Shown: one piece after another, positions 15,619 to 22,887 of the stretch
Layout: every line of letters starts with the position of its first letter
How positions within the stretch are numbered: position 1 is the stretch's first letter
Assembly (NCBI GenBank): GCA_031255815.1
Contig: JAIRRU010000290.1
Location: forward strand, 1 to 23,033
Source of the DNA: Treponema sp.
Lineage (GTDB): Bacteria; Spirochaetota; Spirochaetia; Treponematales; Breznakiellaceae
Direction: 5' to 3'
DNA: 23,033 nt
The notes under the pieces: generated by a model
Database searches by the model: none
The model's input: the letters and a program-made list of their open reading frames with translations, nothing else
What the model was told of the DNA's origin: nothing
Program-made: the position numbers and the translations under genes

Positions 15619-15650
15619 AGTTGTTCAGAAACTGAAGTTTCTAAACAACT
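15619..15650. repeat. Palindrome, 15-bp arms, truncating the methyltransferase relic
   Basis: AGTTGTTCAGAAACT (15619-15633) and AGTTTCTAAACAACT (15636-15650) form 15-bp arms with one mismatch around a GA centre. On the minus strand the core is AAACTTCAGTTT, shared with 22959-22970 and, with changes, with 13822-13833. The stop codon that ends the relic's open frame (15643-15641) lies inside this palindrome. Confidence 0.7.
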
Positions 15651-15849
15651 CTAATATAGTCATGAGGCAATGGCAAAACAGTTATATTTGCGAAATCGGC
15701 TATCGGCGTATATTGCCCGAATGCCGAATCGCTTTGTTCTCTTTCTATATCGCAGCTTATTACATTAACATTTCTTTTTTTCAGCAGATACGATACCTGG
15801 CATTTTCCGCACCCCCAATCTAATACGGTAAAAGTGTTTCTATTTCCAT
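15641..15849 (-). pseudogene. Relic of a class I SAM-dependent methyltransferase, frameshifted and truncated
   Basis: On the minus strand an ATG at 15849 sits 7 nt behind a perfect AGGAGG, but its frame stops after MEIETLLPY. The -1 frame of the same DNA then reads VLDWGCGK, QVSYLLKKRNVNVISCDI, SDSAFGQYTPIADF and ITVLPLPHDY. This is methyltransferase motif I (DWGCGK) followed by a normal strand-helix-strand and an acidic end of beta-2. Adding one T to the TTTT run at 15833-15830 would join the two as MEIETLFTVLDWGCGK. The resemblance ends at about 15653, exactly where the 15619-15650 palindrome begins, and only about 65 of the usual 200 or more residues are left. A short LPLENSK reading after the palindrome (15620-15600) may be a continuation. 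Programmed frameshifting is possible but truncation argues for decay. Confidence 0.68.
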
Positions 15850-15856
15850 AAAGTAA

Positions 15857-15862
15857 CCTCCT
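15857..15862 (-). promoter_or_regulatory. Perfect Shine-Dalgarno of the methyltransferase relic
   Basis: Minus-strand AGGAGG with a 7-nt spacer (TTACTTT) to the ATG at 15849-15847. It is the strongest ribosome site seen in the window, yet the frame it serves is only 9 codons long. Confidence 0.7.
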
Positions 15863-15880
15863 GTTAAACTTTTATAGAGC

Positions 15881-15909
15881 ATTATATCATACTAAAAAAG
15901 AATGGTCAA
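15881..15909 (-). promoter_or_regulatory. Strong sigma70-type promoter of the methyltransferase relic
   Basis: On the minus strand TTGACC (15909-15904), a 17-bp spacer and a perfect TATAAT (15886-15881). The transcript should start near 15874, about 25 nt before the ATG at 15849. It is divergent from the XRE regulator promoter 45 bp away. Confidence 0.65.
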
Positions 15910-15927
15910 CATTTTTTCTTAAAAAAA

Positions 15928-15950
15928 CCCGCTCTTTTACCGGGCTTTCT
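15928..15950. terminator. Short hairpin between divergent promoters, possible terminator
   Basis: CCCG (15928-15931) pairs with CGGG (15941-15944), flanked by an A run before and a pyrimidine-rich CTTTCTCTC after. A TTTTTT-CTT-AAAAAA inverted repeat lies just left of it. The stem is short, so this is a weak call. Confidence 0.25.
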
Positions 15951-15953
15951 CTC

Positions 15954-15982
15954 TTGCTTTTATCGATCCTTTCTACTACTAT
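15954..15982 (+). promoter_or_regulatory. Promoter of the XRE regulator, apparently leaderless
   Basis: TTGCTT (15954-15959), a 17-bp spacer and TACTAT (15977-15982). The ATG of the regulator is at 15989, only 6 bases after the -10 box, so transcription should start at or next to the start codon. No Shine-Dalgarno precedes the ATG, which agrees with a leaderless message. Confidence 0.45.
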
Positions 15983-15988
15983 AGAGCT

Positions 15989-16336
15989 ATGGATTATGCT
16001 GTTAACGATAGACTGAAAGAAGCGCGCCTGGCCCTCAACCTTTCCCAGCGAGCTTTCTCTCAGGGTATCTTCCTCAAAAGCCCGGGCTATTACGGCGATA
16101 TTGAGACTCACCGGAATGAAGTCAATGAACGTGTTGTAGAGCTGGTTTGCAGTGTTTACGGAGTCAACAAGGTATGGCTTAAAACGGGCAAGGGAAAGAT
16201 GTTTGATAAAAAAGTAGACACCCGGCTTGAGGAAATGACGGTTTTGTTCAACCAGCTAAATCCCCATTTTAAGGGCTATGTGTTGAGCCAGATAAAGCAG
16301 TTGGTTAAGCTCCAGAACGTCAAAGAAAAGGAATGA
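15989..16336 (+). CDS. XRE-family HTH regulator, phage-repressor-like
   Basis: A 115-aa protein with an N-terminal Cro/C1-type helix-turn-helix (about 6-62): RLKEARLALNLSQRAFSQGI, then SPGYYGDIETHRNEVNERVV. After it comes VYGVNKVWLKTGKGKMF, a stretch common in small phage-like and mobile-element XRE repressors. The C-terminal ~45 residues are helical and could form a dimer interface. It lies in an AT-richer patch beside a decayed methyltransferase and hairpin repeats, pointing to acquired DNA. A promoter 6 bp before the ATG and the lack of a Shine-Dalgarno suggest a leaderless transcript. It may control itself, the divergent relic promoter or the downstream etf operon; none of these is shown by the sequence. 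Confidence 0.85.
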   Translation: MDYAVNDRLKEARLALNLSQRAFSQGIFLKSPGYYGDIETHRNEVNERVVELVCSVYGVNKVWLKTGKGKMFDKKVDTRLEEMTVLFNQLNPHFKGYVLSQIKQLVKLQNVKEKE

Positions 16337-16469
16337 TTTACCCATAAAACCCATGTTCCGTCTCTAATTCCGCCTGTCCAAGCTCCTCTGTATATTACGC
16401 GCCCGGTCTTGGCCTCTAGCAGTTTGCCGCGCTTCACGTTTAAGATGAAAACCGCATAAGGAGGCCTGA
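16337..16469 (+). promoter_or_regulatory. Upstream region of the etf-lactate operon
   Basis: 133 bp without a gene. TATATT at 16391-16396 has only a poor -35 (TTCCGC, 16368-16373) at 17 bp. A clear AAGGAGG ribosome site at 16458-16464 with a 5-nt spacer fixes the GTG at 16470 as the etfB start. No GntR/LldR-type operator was recognised. Confidence 0.4.
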
Positions 16470-17270
16470 GTGAAGATCGTTGTGCCCGTTAAGCAGGTAC
16501 CCGAGAGCGGCAACGTAAAGATGGATCCTGAAACGGGAACCCTTATCAGGGCGGGGGTCGAGACCGTGGTGAATCCGCTGGACTTATACGCCCTGGAAGC
16601 GGCTTTGCGCCTGAAGGAACAGTACGGCGGGACGGTAAGCGCCGTTTCCATGGGGCCGCCCCAGGCGGTAAAGGCCCTTAAAGAAGCGGTTGCCATGGGC
16701 TGCGATGAGGCGGCGCTCATTTCCGACCGGAAATTCGGGGGCGCCGATACCCACGCCACCTCCTATACCCTGTCCCAGGCGATCCGCAGTCTGGGCGCTT
16801 TCGACATTATCATTACCGGGGAACGGGCCACCGACGGCGATACCGCGCAGGTCGGGCCGGGAATCGCCGCCTGGCTGGATCTGCCCCTGGCTACCTATGT
16901 ATCGAAAATCGGGGCTCTTGAACAGGGGCGCATCCAGCTTGAGCGGCTGGTGGAGGAGGGCTGCCAGTTGCTTTCCGTCCCCCTTCCCTGCCTCCTCAGC
17001 GTGGTAAAAGCCGTGGCCGACCCCCGGCTTCCGACCCTTAAAGGCAAGATCCGTTCCATGAATTTGCCGATCCCGGTCTATACCAGCGAGAATATGCAGC
17101 TCCTTCCGGAGTACCTGGGCCTTTCCGGTTCCCCCACCAAGGTGGTCAAGATCAATACCCCCCGGCTTACCCGGGGAGGCAGAACGGTAAGGGTTCAGGA
17201 CGATCTTTCCCTCAAGGCCGCGGTGGATGAACTGATGGCCATACTCGACAGGAAGGGGGTGCTTCCATGA
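16470..17270 (+). CDS. etfB: Electron transfer flavoprotein beta subunit
   Basis: A 266-aa EtfB. It opens with MKIVVPVKQVPES and the NPLDLYALEAALRLKE segment typical of the family, then TGERATDGDTAQVGPGIAAWL (ends in the nucleotide-binding region) and LPCLLSVVKAVADPRLPTLKGK. EtfB binds AMP or a second FAD and pairs with EtfA. Translation starts at GTG 16470, placed by AAGGAGG at 16458-16464. The stop overlaps the etfA ATG (ATGA at 17267-17270), so the two are translationally coupled. The downstream lactate dehydrogenase and permease suggest this is the Etf of an LctBCD-like lactate dehydrogenase, which would make it a bifurcating-type EtfB; that subtype is an inference from context. Confidence 0.95.
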   Translation: MKIVVPVKQVPESGNVKMDPETGTLIRAGVETVVNPLDLYALEAALRLKEQYGGTVSAVSMGPPQAVKALKEAVAMGCDEAALISDRKFGGADTHATSYTLSQAIRSLGAFDIIITGERATDGDTAQVGPGIAAWLDLPLATYVSKIGALEQGRIQLERLVEEGCQLLSVPLPCLLSVVKAVADPRLPTLKGKIRSMNLPIPVYTSENMQLLPEYLGLSGSPTKVVKINTPRLTRGGRTVRVQDDLSLKAAVDELMAILDRKGVLP

Positions 17271-18289
17271 CAGCGCGAAGCGGGGCCGGGGAAGTATGGG
17301 CCCTGGCTGAACAGTTTGAAGGCCGCCTTAAGGAGGTCTCTTTCGAACTCCTCTCCCGGGGGCGGGTTCTGGCGGATAAGCTGGGGGTCAGGCTGGTTTC
17401 CGTCCTCATCGGCGACGGGCTAAGCGACGGGGATCTTGAGGCCCTGATTAAACAGGGGGCGGACGCGGTCTACGCGGTTCAGGATCCCCGGCTGCGCTGC
17501 TTTATCTGCGAAACCTACGAACAGGTTCTGGAAAGCCTTATCAGGGAATACCGGCCGGACATCCTCTTGGCCGCGGCCACCTCCGCGGGGAGAACCCTTA
17601 TGCCCTATACGGCGGTAAAGATCCATACCGGGCTTACCGCGGATTGTACGGAGCTTGATATCGAGGAAGGAACGGGGAACCTGCTGCAAACCCGGCCGGC
17701 CATTGGGGGCAATATTATGGCCACCATTAAAACCCCCGATCGGCGGCCCCAGATGGCCACGCTGCGCCCCAAATCCTCCCGGCCCCTGCCGGCGGATGCC
17801 GGGAGAACCGGGGAAATCAAACACATTCCCCCGCCGCCCCTTTCCCCCGCCGGAACCGAGATAAGGGGATACCGCAGGGACGAAACGGGCGCCCCGGGCT
17901 TTGAAGAGGCGGATATCGTGGTCGCCGGCGGGCGGGGCCTTAAAAAGGGCGAAAATTTCACCCTTATCCGGGATCTGGCCCGGCAGCTGGGCGCCGCCCT
18001 GGGGGCAAGCCGGGACGCGGTAGACCGGGGCTGGGTTTCCTACCCCCACCAGGTCGGCCTGAGCGGCAAGACTATATCGCCCAAGGTGTATATCGGCGTT
18101 GGCATATCCGGCGCCATTCAGCATCTGGCGGGAATCAAAACCAGCGAAGTTATTGTGTCCATCAATTCCGATCCCGACGCGGCCCTGCACAAAATCGCGG
18201 ATTTCGGCATAGTGGGCGACGCGTTTCAGGTAATCCCGGAGATACAGAAACGGCTTGAGGCGAGAAAAGGAAGGGCGAATGTCAAATAA
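17267..18289 (+). CDS. etfA: Electron transfer flavoprotein alpha subunit
   Basis: A 340-aa EtfA. The N-terminal half (to ~190) includes DILLAAATSAGRTLMPYTAV and TRPAIGGNIMATIKTPDRRPQM (split here for length at IGG). The C-terminal FAD domain shows VVAGGRGLKKGENF (about 218-231), SYPHQVGLSGKTISPK and YIGVGISGAIQHLAG (about 260-292), then SINSDPDAALHKIADFGIVG. No N-terminal ferredoxin-like CxxCxxC region is present, unlike the Acetobacterium woodii LctC protein, where I recall one. The start ATG overlaps the etfB stop by 4 nt; the end overlaps the lactate dehydrogenase start by 11 nt. It should form a heterodimer with EtfB and pass electrons to or from the next gene product. Confidence 0.95.
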   Translation: MTARSGAGEVWALAEQFEGRLKEVSFELLSRGRVLADKLGVRLVSVLIGDGLSDGDLEALIKQGADAVYAVQDPRLRCFICETYEQVLESLIREYRPDILLAAATSAGRTLMPYTAVKIHTGLTADCTELDIEEGTGNLLQTRPAIGGNIMATIKTPDRRPQMATLRPKSSRPLPADAGRTGEIKHIPPPPLSPAGTEIRGYRRDETGAPGFEEADIVVAGGRGLKKGENFTLIRDLARQLGAALGASRDAVDRGWVSYPHQVGLSGKTISPKVYIGVGISGAIQHLAGIKTSEVIVSINSDPDAALHKIADFGIVGDAFQVIPEIQKRLEARKGRANVK

Positions 18290-19697
18290 CGGCTATAATC
18301 CGGTAAGGCCGGATCTGGTGGAGGCCCTGAGCGCCCTGATCGGCAAGGGCGGCGTTTTTACCGACCCGGAAAAACTCGAAGCCTACTCCCACGACGAAAC
18401 CGACGCCGCGGTATACGGCCGCTGCCCGGAAGTAGTGGTAACCCCTACGTCAACGGAGCAGGTTGCCCAGGTGGTCAGGCTGGCAAACGAAGCCCGGGTG
18501 CCCCTTACCCCCCGGGGCGCCGGCTCCGGCCTTTCCGGGGGCGCTATTCCGGAATTCGGCGGCATTGTGATCTCCCTGGAAAAGATGAACCGCCTGCTGG
18601 AGCTGGACAAGGCCAACATGGTGGCGGTGGTGGAGGCGGGGATGGTTACCAACGATCTGGCCAAGGCGGTAGAGGCCGAGGGGCTCTTCTTCGCAGGCTA
18701 CCCCATGAGCCTCGAAACCTGTGTGATCGGCGGCAATATCGCGGAAAACGCCGGCGGCGGGAAGGCGGTTAAGTACGGCGTAACGGGCCGCTACATCACC
18801 GGGCTGGAGCTGGTAACCCCCCGGGGGGAGGTGGTCTGGCTCGGGGGGAAGCTCGTTAAGGATGTAAGCGGCTACGACCTTAAATCCCTGATCATCGGCT
18901 CCGAGGGAACCCTGGGGATCGTTACCAAGGCCGTGGTAAAGCTTATCGGCTGCCCCTCAAGCAGGGCGGATCTCCTGGCGCTGTTCAGAACCCCCAGGGA
19001 AGCCATCGCCCTGGTGCCGCTTATCCTCTCCAGGGGCCTGAGCCCCACCAGTATCGAATTCATGGATCGGCTTTCGATCACGGCAAGCTGCAGGTACCTT
19101 AACGAGAGCCTCCCCTACGGGGATGCCGGGGCCATGCTGCTTATCGAGCTGGACGGCAGCAACGGGGCGCAGGTTGAAGCGGATCTGATTGAAACCGGGA
19201 AGCTCTGCGAGGCCAACGGGGCAATCGAGGTCTACGTGGCGGAAGACCGGAACAACATCGAGCGGATCTGGAACCTGCGCCGGAACATCGCCGAGGCTTT
19301 CAAGGTCTTTAGCCCCGTCCAAAGCCTCGAGGATATCGTGGTTCCCTATGCGCGGATCCCCGAAATGATCCCCGAGCTGGAACGGCTGGGGGAGAAGTAC
19401 CAGGTGCAGATCCCCTGTTACGGCCACGCCGGGGACGGCAACCTGCACGCGACCCTGGTAAAGGATCCGGAAATGCCCATGGATCTCTGGAAAAAGAACG
19501 AGGGCCTCTGCCTTAAAGAACTGTACCAGGTAACGGGCAAATTCGGGGGGAAGATCAGCGGGGAGCACGGCATCGGCATAAAACGCCGGGAGTACCTTAA
19601 AGAACTCATCGATCCGGTAGAGCTGGAACTGATGCGTTCAATAAAAAGGGCCTGGGATCCGAATAACATCATGAATCCGGGAAAGATCTTTGTGTAG
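18279..19697 (+). CDS. FAD-linked D-lactate dehydrogenase (GlcD/LctD type)
   Basis: A 472-aa flavoprotein of the VAO/PCMH family that oxidises lactate or a similar 2-hydroxy acid. The FAD-binding domain carries PRGAGSGLSGG (78-88), NIAENAGGG and VKYGVTGRYITGLELVTP. The C-terminal oxidase domain carries CYGHAGDGNLHATLV (about 381-395) and KISGEHGIGIKRREYL (about 424-440), and ends in DPNNIMNPGKIFV. Start: ATG 18279 has AAAAGGAAGG at 18265-18274; an upstream in-frame start at 18255 would add 8 residues but lacks a good site. The gene overlaps etfA by 11 nt and is followed by a lactate permease. The order Etf-beta, Etf-alpha, dehydrogenase, permease matches the A. woodii lct cluster, so an electron-confurcating lactate dehydrogenase complex is likely. 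Glycolate as substrate cannot be excluded. Confidence 0.92.
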   Translation: MSNNGYNPVRPDLVEALSALIGKGGVFTDPEKLEAYSHDETDAAVYGRCPEVVVTPTSTEQVAQVVRLANEARVPLTPRGAGSGLSGGAIPEFGGIVISLEKMNRLLELDKANMVAVVEAGMVTNDLAKAVEAEGLFFAGYPMSLETCVIGGNIAENAGGGKAVKYGVTGRYITGLELVTPRGEVVWLGGKLVKDVSGYDLKSLIIGSEGTLGIVTKAVVKLIGCPSSRADLLALFRTPREAIALVPLILSRGLSPTSIEFMDRLSITASCRYLNESLPYGDAGAMLLIELDGSNGAQVEADLIETGKLCEANGAIEVYVAEDRNNIERIWNLRRNIAEAFKVFSPVQSLEDIVVPYARIPEMIPELERLGEKYQVQIPCYGHAGDGNLHATLVKDPEMPMDLWKKNEGLCLKELYQVTGKFGGKISGEHGIGIKRREYLKELIDPVELELMRSIKRAWDPNNIMNPGKIFV

Positions 19698-19806
19698 AAG
19701 CCGCGCGCGGATAAGGGGAAAGCCCCGGCTGCCCCGCGCCCTGTTCCCCGCCGCGCCCGGTTTGGCAAAGCCGCTTTTTCCCTGCCGGTGAAGGAAGAAG
19801 ACAGGC
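19698..19806 (+). other. Gap between dehydrogenase and permease genes
   Basis: A 109-bp GC-rich spacer. GGGGAAAGCCCC (about 19717-19728) and a small CGGTTT/AAAGCCG hairpin followed by CTTTTTCCC (about 19758-19783) could weaken readthrough, giving less permease than dehydrogenase. GAAGGAAG at about 19790-19797 is the permease ribosome site. No separate promoter is evident. Confidence 0.35.
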
Positions 19807-21549
19807 ATGCCTGCAGCGCTTCTTGCCCTTGCCGCCGCGGTTCCCATTTTAACGGCCCTGGTACTGATGGTGGGGCTGCGTTTAGGCGCCATGAAGGCCA
19901 TGCCCGTCGCCTGGCTTACCTGCATGGCCCTGGCGGCCCTGGTGTGGCGGCTTCCCGTACCTTATATCCTTGCCCTGAGCCTCCAGGGGCTGAGCAGCGC
20001 CCTGAGCGTCCTTATCATCGTGTTCGGCGCCCTGCTCCTCCTCCATACCCTCCAAGCTTCCGGGGGCATGGAAACCATCCAGTACGGGATGCGGAGCATC
20101 AGCAGGGATATGCGGGTGCAGGCCCTCATCGTCGGCTATATGTTCAACGCGTTTATTGAAGGGGCTTCGGGCTTCGGAACCCCGGCGGCCCTGGCCGCCC
20201 CCCTCCTGCTTTCCCTGGGCTTCCCGCCCCTGGCCGCGGCGGTTCTCTGCCTGGCCTTTAACTCCTTCCCCGTAAGCTTCGGCGCGGCGGGCACCCCCAT
20301 TGTCAGCGGCTTCGGCGCCTCCCTGCAGCCGGTCATCGCCGGGGCGGTGGAAGCGGGGATCTTCCCGTCCCCGGGGCACTTCTTTAAGGCGATAGGCCGG
20401 GCCGTAACCTTCATGCACGGCCCCATGGCGATCATACTCCCGGTTTTTATGCTGGGCTTTATCACCCGCTTCTTCGGGCCCGCCCGCTCGTGGAAAGACG
20501 GCTTTGCCGCGTGGAAGTTCTGCCTCTTTGCGGCCTTCTCCTTTCTCGTCCCCTTTTTGCTGGCGGCCTGGCTAATCGGGCCGGAAGTCCCCTCCCTGGC
20601 GGGGGGCCTTGCGGGTCTGGGCATCGTCATGTTCGGGGCCAGGCGGGGTTTCTGCGTTCCCCGGGAAACCTGGACTTTCGGGGAGCCTTCCAAGTGGGAA
20701 GAGAGCTGGACCGGGGAAATAGCCTGCGGCGAAGAGGGGGGGCCGGAGCCCCGGATGAGCCAGATCAGGGCCTGGATGCCCTACATCCTTATCGGCCTTA
20801 TCCTGATAGTAAGCCGGGTGGATCTGCTGCCCTTTAAGGCGTGGATGAACGAATACCTGGTTCTTAACTTTACGGATATCCTGGGCTACTCCGGGCTGAA
20901 CGACAACAGCATTAAGCTGCTCTACCTGCCGGGAACCTTTCCCTTTACCCTTATCTCGATTGTTACCATCTGGCTGCACCGGATACCCCGGGAAAAGGTC
21001 TCCCGGGCCTGGCTGGATACCCTTAAAAAGATGAAGTCCCCGGCCCTCTCCCTCTGCGCTTCGCTTGCCCTGGTAAAGATATTCCAGGGATCGGGAACCG
21101 GGATTTACAGTTACAACCCGGTTTTGGCCGGGCAGCTGGCCGCCGCCGGCGCGGGCGGGGATCTGTTCTCCATGCCCCGTGCCCTGGCCGAAGCGGCAGC
21201 CGCCCTGGCAGGTTCCGCCTGGCCGGTCTTTGCCTCCTACGCGGGGGGCCTCGGGGCCTTTATTACCGGTTCCAACACCGTGTCGAATATGCTCTTCGGC
21301 CGCTTCCAGTGGGATATCGCCGGGAAGCTGAACCTTTCCCGGGTGATCATCGTGGCGGCCCAGGCCGCGGGCGGGGCCATGGGCAGCATGATCTGCGTCC
21401 ACAGCGTGGTGGCGGTATGCGCCGTAACGGGCCTCGCGAACCGGGAAGGGGATATTATCAAAAAGACCTTCTGGCCCTTCCTGCTCTACGGAATCGTCGC
21501 GGCAGCCGCGGCCTGCCTCCTGATCGCCGCCGGGTATTCGGCCTTCTGA
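19807..21549 (+). CDS. Lactate permease (LctP family)
   Basis: A 580-aa polytopic membrane transporter of the lactate permease family (TC 2.A.14), importing lactate (or glycolate) with protons. Signatures are [14 protein letters not shown] (116-129), [16 protein letters not shown], and near the C-terminus [15 protein letters not shown] and [14 protein letters not shown]. There are about a dozen hydrophobic segments; a hydrophilic loop around 280-320 ([16 protein letters not shown]) precedes [12 protein letters not shown]. The length is slightly above the usual 530-560 aa. It is the fourth gene of the etf-lactate dehydrogenase cluster, 109 bp after the dehydrogenase, and gives the substrate-uptake step. 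The start ATG is supported by GAAGGAAG about 9 nt upstream. Confidence 0.95.
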   Translation: MPAALLALAAAVPILTALVLMVGLRLGAMKAMPVAWLTCMALAALVWRLPVPYILALSLQGLSSALSVLIIVFGALLLLHTLQASGGMETIQYGMRSISRDMRVQALIVGYMFNAFIEGASGFGTPAALAAPLLLSLGFPPLAAAVLCLAFNSFPVSFGAAGTPIVSGFGASLQPVIAGAVEAGIFPSPGHFFKAIGRAVTFMHGPMAIILPVFMLGFITRFFGPARSWKDGFAAWKFCLFAAFSFLVPFLLAAWLIGPEVPSLAGGLAGLGIVMFGARRGFCVPRETWTFGEPSKWEESWTGEIACGEEGGPEPRMSQIRAWMPYILIGLILIVSRVDLLPFKAWMNEYLVLNFTDILGYSGLNDNSIKLLYLPGTFPFTLISIVTIWLHRIPREKVSRAWLDTLKKMKSPALSLCASLALVKIFQGSGTGIYSYNPVLAGQLAAAGAGGDLFSMPRALAEAAAALAGSAWPVFASYAGGLGAFITGSNTVSNMLFGRFQWDIAGKLNLSRVIIVAAQAAGGAMGSMICVHSVVAVCAVTGLANREGDIIKKTFWPFLLYGIVAAAAACLLIAAGYSAF

Positions 21550-21616
21550 TCCTGATCCGGCGTCCCGGGCGCCTGTATCCCTGATACGCCAAAACGTTGT
21601 ATTATCCCGTTTATCC

Positions 21617-22801
21617 ATGAATGATAATTGCGCGCGCCTTAAGCTGGCGGGCCGGGAAATAATCCTGATAGGCACCGCCCATGTATCCCGTGAGAGTATT
21701 GCGGAAGTCCGCCGGGTCATCCGGGAAGAGAAGCCCGGCCGGGTCTGTGTGGAACTGGATCAGGGCCGTTACGGTTCCATAAGCCAGAAGGAAAACTGGG
21801 AAAAACTGGATGTGATCAAGATCCTGAGGGAGGGGAAGGGCTTTCTCCTTATCGCGAACCTGGTTCTTTCCGGCTTTCAGCGGCGGCTGGGGGACGAACT
21901 GGGCGTAAAACCCGGGGAGGAAATGAAAACTGCCGTAGAAACCGCCGAAGAGCTGGGGATCCCCTTCGACTTTTGCGACAGGGATGTCCAGATCACCCTG
22001 CGCCGGGCCTGGGCCCGCTGCGGTTTCTGGAACAAGTGCAAACTTCTGGCTTCCCTTCTTTCCGGGGCGTTCAGCACCGAAAAACTGAGCAACGAGGAAG
22101 TGGAAAACCTTAAAAAGGCCAGCGAGCTGGACGGCATGATGGCCGAGCTTTCCGGCTACCTTCCCCCGGTTAAGACTACCCTGATAGACGAGCGGGATCG
22201 CTACCTGGCGGCGAAGATCTGGCAGAGCAGCGCCTCCGCGGAGCGGGTTGCCGCCGTGGTGGGGGCCGGCCACCTCCCCGGCCTGAAATCCCATCTGGAG
22301 AAACTCGCCCGCGGAGAGGAGGAGCCGGATACGGAGGATCTGAACGCCATCCCTCCCCGTACCTTCCTTTCCCGCGCCCTGTCCTGGATCTTCCCCCTGC
22401 TCATCGTCCTCCTTATCGGGGCCGGTTTTTTCCGGGCGGGTACGGATGTCAGCCTGTCCATGCTGCTCCGCTGGGCGCTCCTCAACGGATCCCTGGCCGC
22501 CCTGGGCGCCGCCGCCGCCCTGGCCCACCCTCTTTCGGTGCTGGTGTCCTTTGTGGGCGCTCCCATCGCCACCATAAACCCCTTTATCGGCGTGGGCCTC
22601 TTTTCCGGGGTCGTGGAAGCCGCCCTGCGCAAGCCCCGGGTCTCGGACGCCCAGAACATCGCCGAAGACGTAAGCAGCATCAGGGGCGTCTACCGGAACC
22701 GGATAAGCCGCGCCCTCCTGGTATTCTTCCTTTCCAGCCTGGGGGGAGCCATAGGAAACTTCATCGCCATCCCCTCCCTGGCGGGGCTGCTGGCGAACTA
22801 A
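21617..22801 (+). CDS. TraB/PrgY-family membrane protein
   Basis: A 394-aa protein of the TraB/PrgY/GumN (TIKI-related) superfamily. The N-terminal domain carries IGTAHVSRES (18-27), with the conserved GTxH, VCVELDQGRY (51-60), DERDRYLA and VVGAGHLPGL, the usual metal-site pattern of putative proteases of this group. The C-terminal ~150 residues contain hydrophobic segments near 255-275, 285-302, 308-330 and 362-390, anchoring it in the membrane. In Enterococcus PrgY lowers pheromone activity; the role in spirochaetes is unknown. It starts 67 bp after the permease. The ATG has no clear Shine-Dalgarno; TATTAT at 21600-21605 is a possible -10 box without a good -35, so it may be transcribed separately or by readthrough. 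Confidence 0.9.
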   Translation: MNDNCARLKLAGREIILIGTAHVSRESIAEVRRVIREEKPGRVCVELDQGRYGSISQKENWEKLDVIKILREGKGFLLIANLVLSGFQRRLGDELGVKPGEEMKTAVETAEELGIPFDFCDRDVQITLRRAWARCGFWNKCKLLASLLSGAFSTEKLSNEEVENLKKASELDGMMAELSGYLPPVKTTLIDERDRYLAAKIWQSSASAERVAAVVGAGHLPGLKSHLEKLARGEEEPDTEDLNAIPPRTFLSRALSWIFPLLIVLLIGAGFFRAGTDVSLSMLLRWALLNGSLAALGAAAALAHPLSVLVSFVGAPIATINPFIGVGLFSGVVEAALRKPRVSDAQNIAEDVSSIRGVYRNRISRALLVFFLSSLGGAIGNFIAIPSLAGLLAN

Positions 22802-22835
22802 GCCAAACCCGCATTTTGGAATGTTACCGAAAAGC

Positions 22836-22865
22836 TTGACAGCCGGTTGTCTCCGGATTTATCCT
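22836..22865 (+). promoter_or_regulatory. Promoter candidate reading out of the window
   Basis: A perfect TTGACA (22836-22841) and TATCCT (22860-22865, four of six) with an 18-bp spacer. No start codon with a ribosome site follows before the window ends, although GGAGG occurs at 22946-22950. It could drive a gene or RNA beyond base 23033. Confidence 0.35.
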
Positions 22866-22887
22866 GATACCGGAAAACGATAGGGGC

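Noticed and set aside
15548..15823. A 91-codon + strand frame starting with TTG
   Set aside because: Its start lies inside a hairpin and most of it is opposite the methyltransferase relic. There is no ribosome site and the peptide has no family pattern.
16391..16396. Confident promoter for etfB at TATATT
   Set aside because: The -35 at 17 bp is TTCCGC, a poor match; no better pair was found, so it is only mentioned in the upstream-region entry.
20572..21720. A 382-codon minus-strand frame opposite the permease
   Set aside because: Antisense shadow of the lactate permease; low-complexity Gly/Arg/Pro composition and no recognisable motif.
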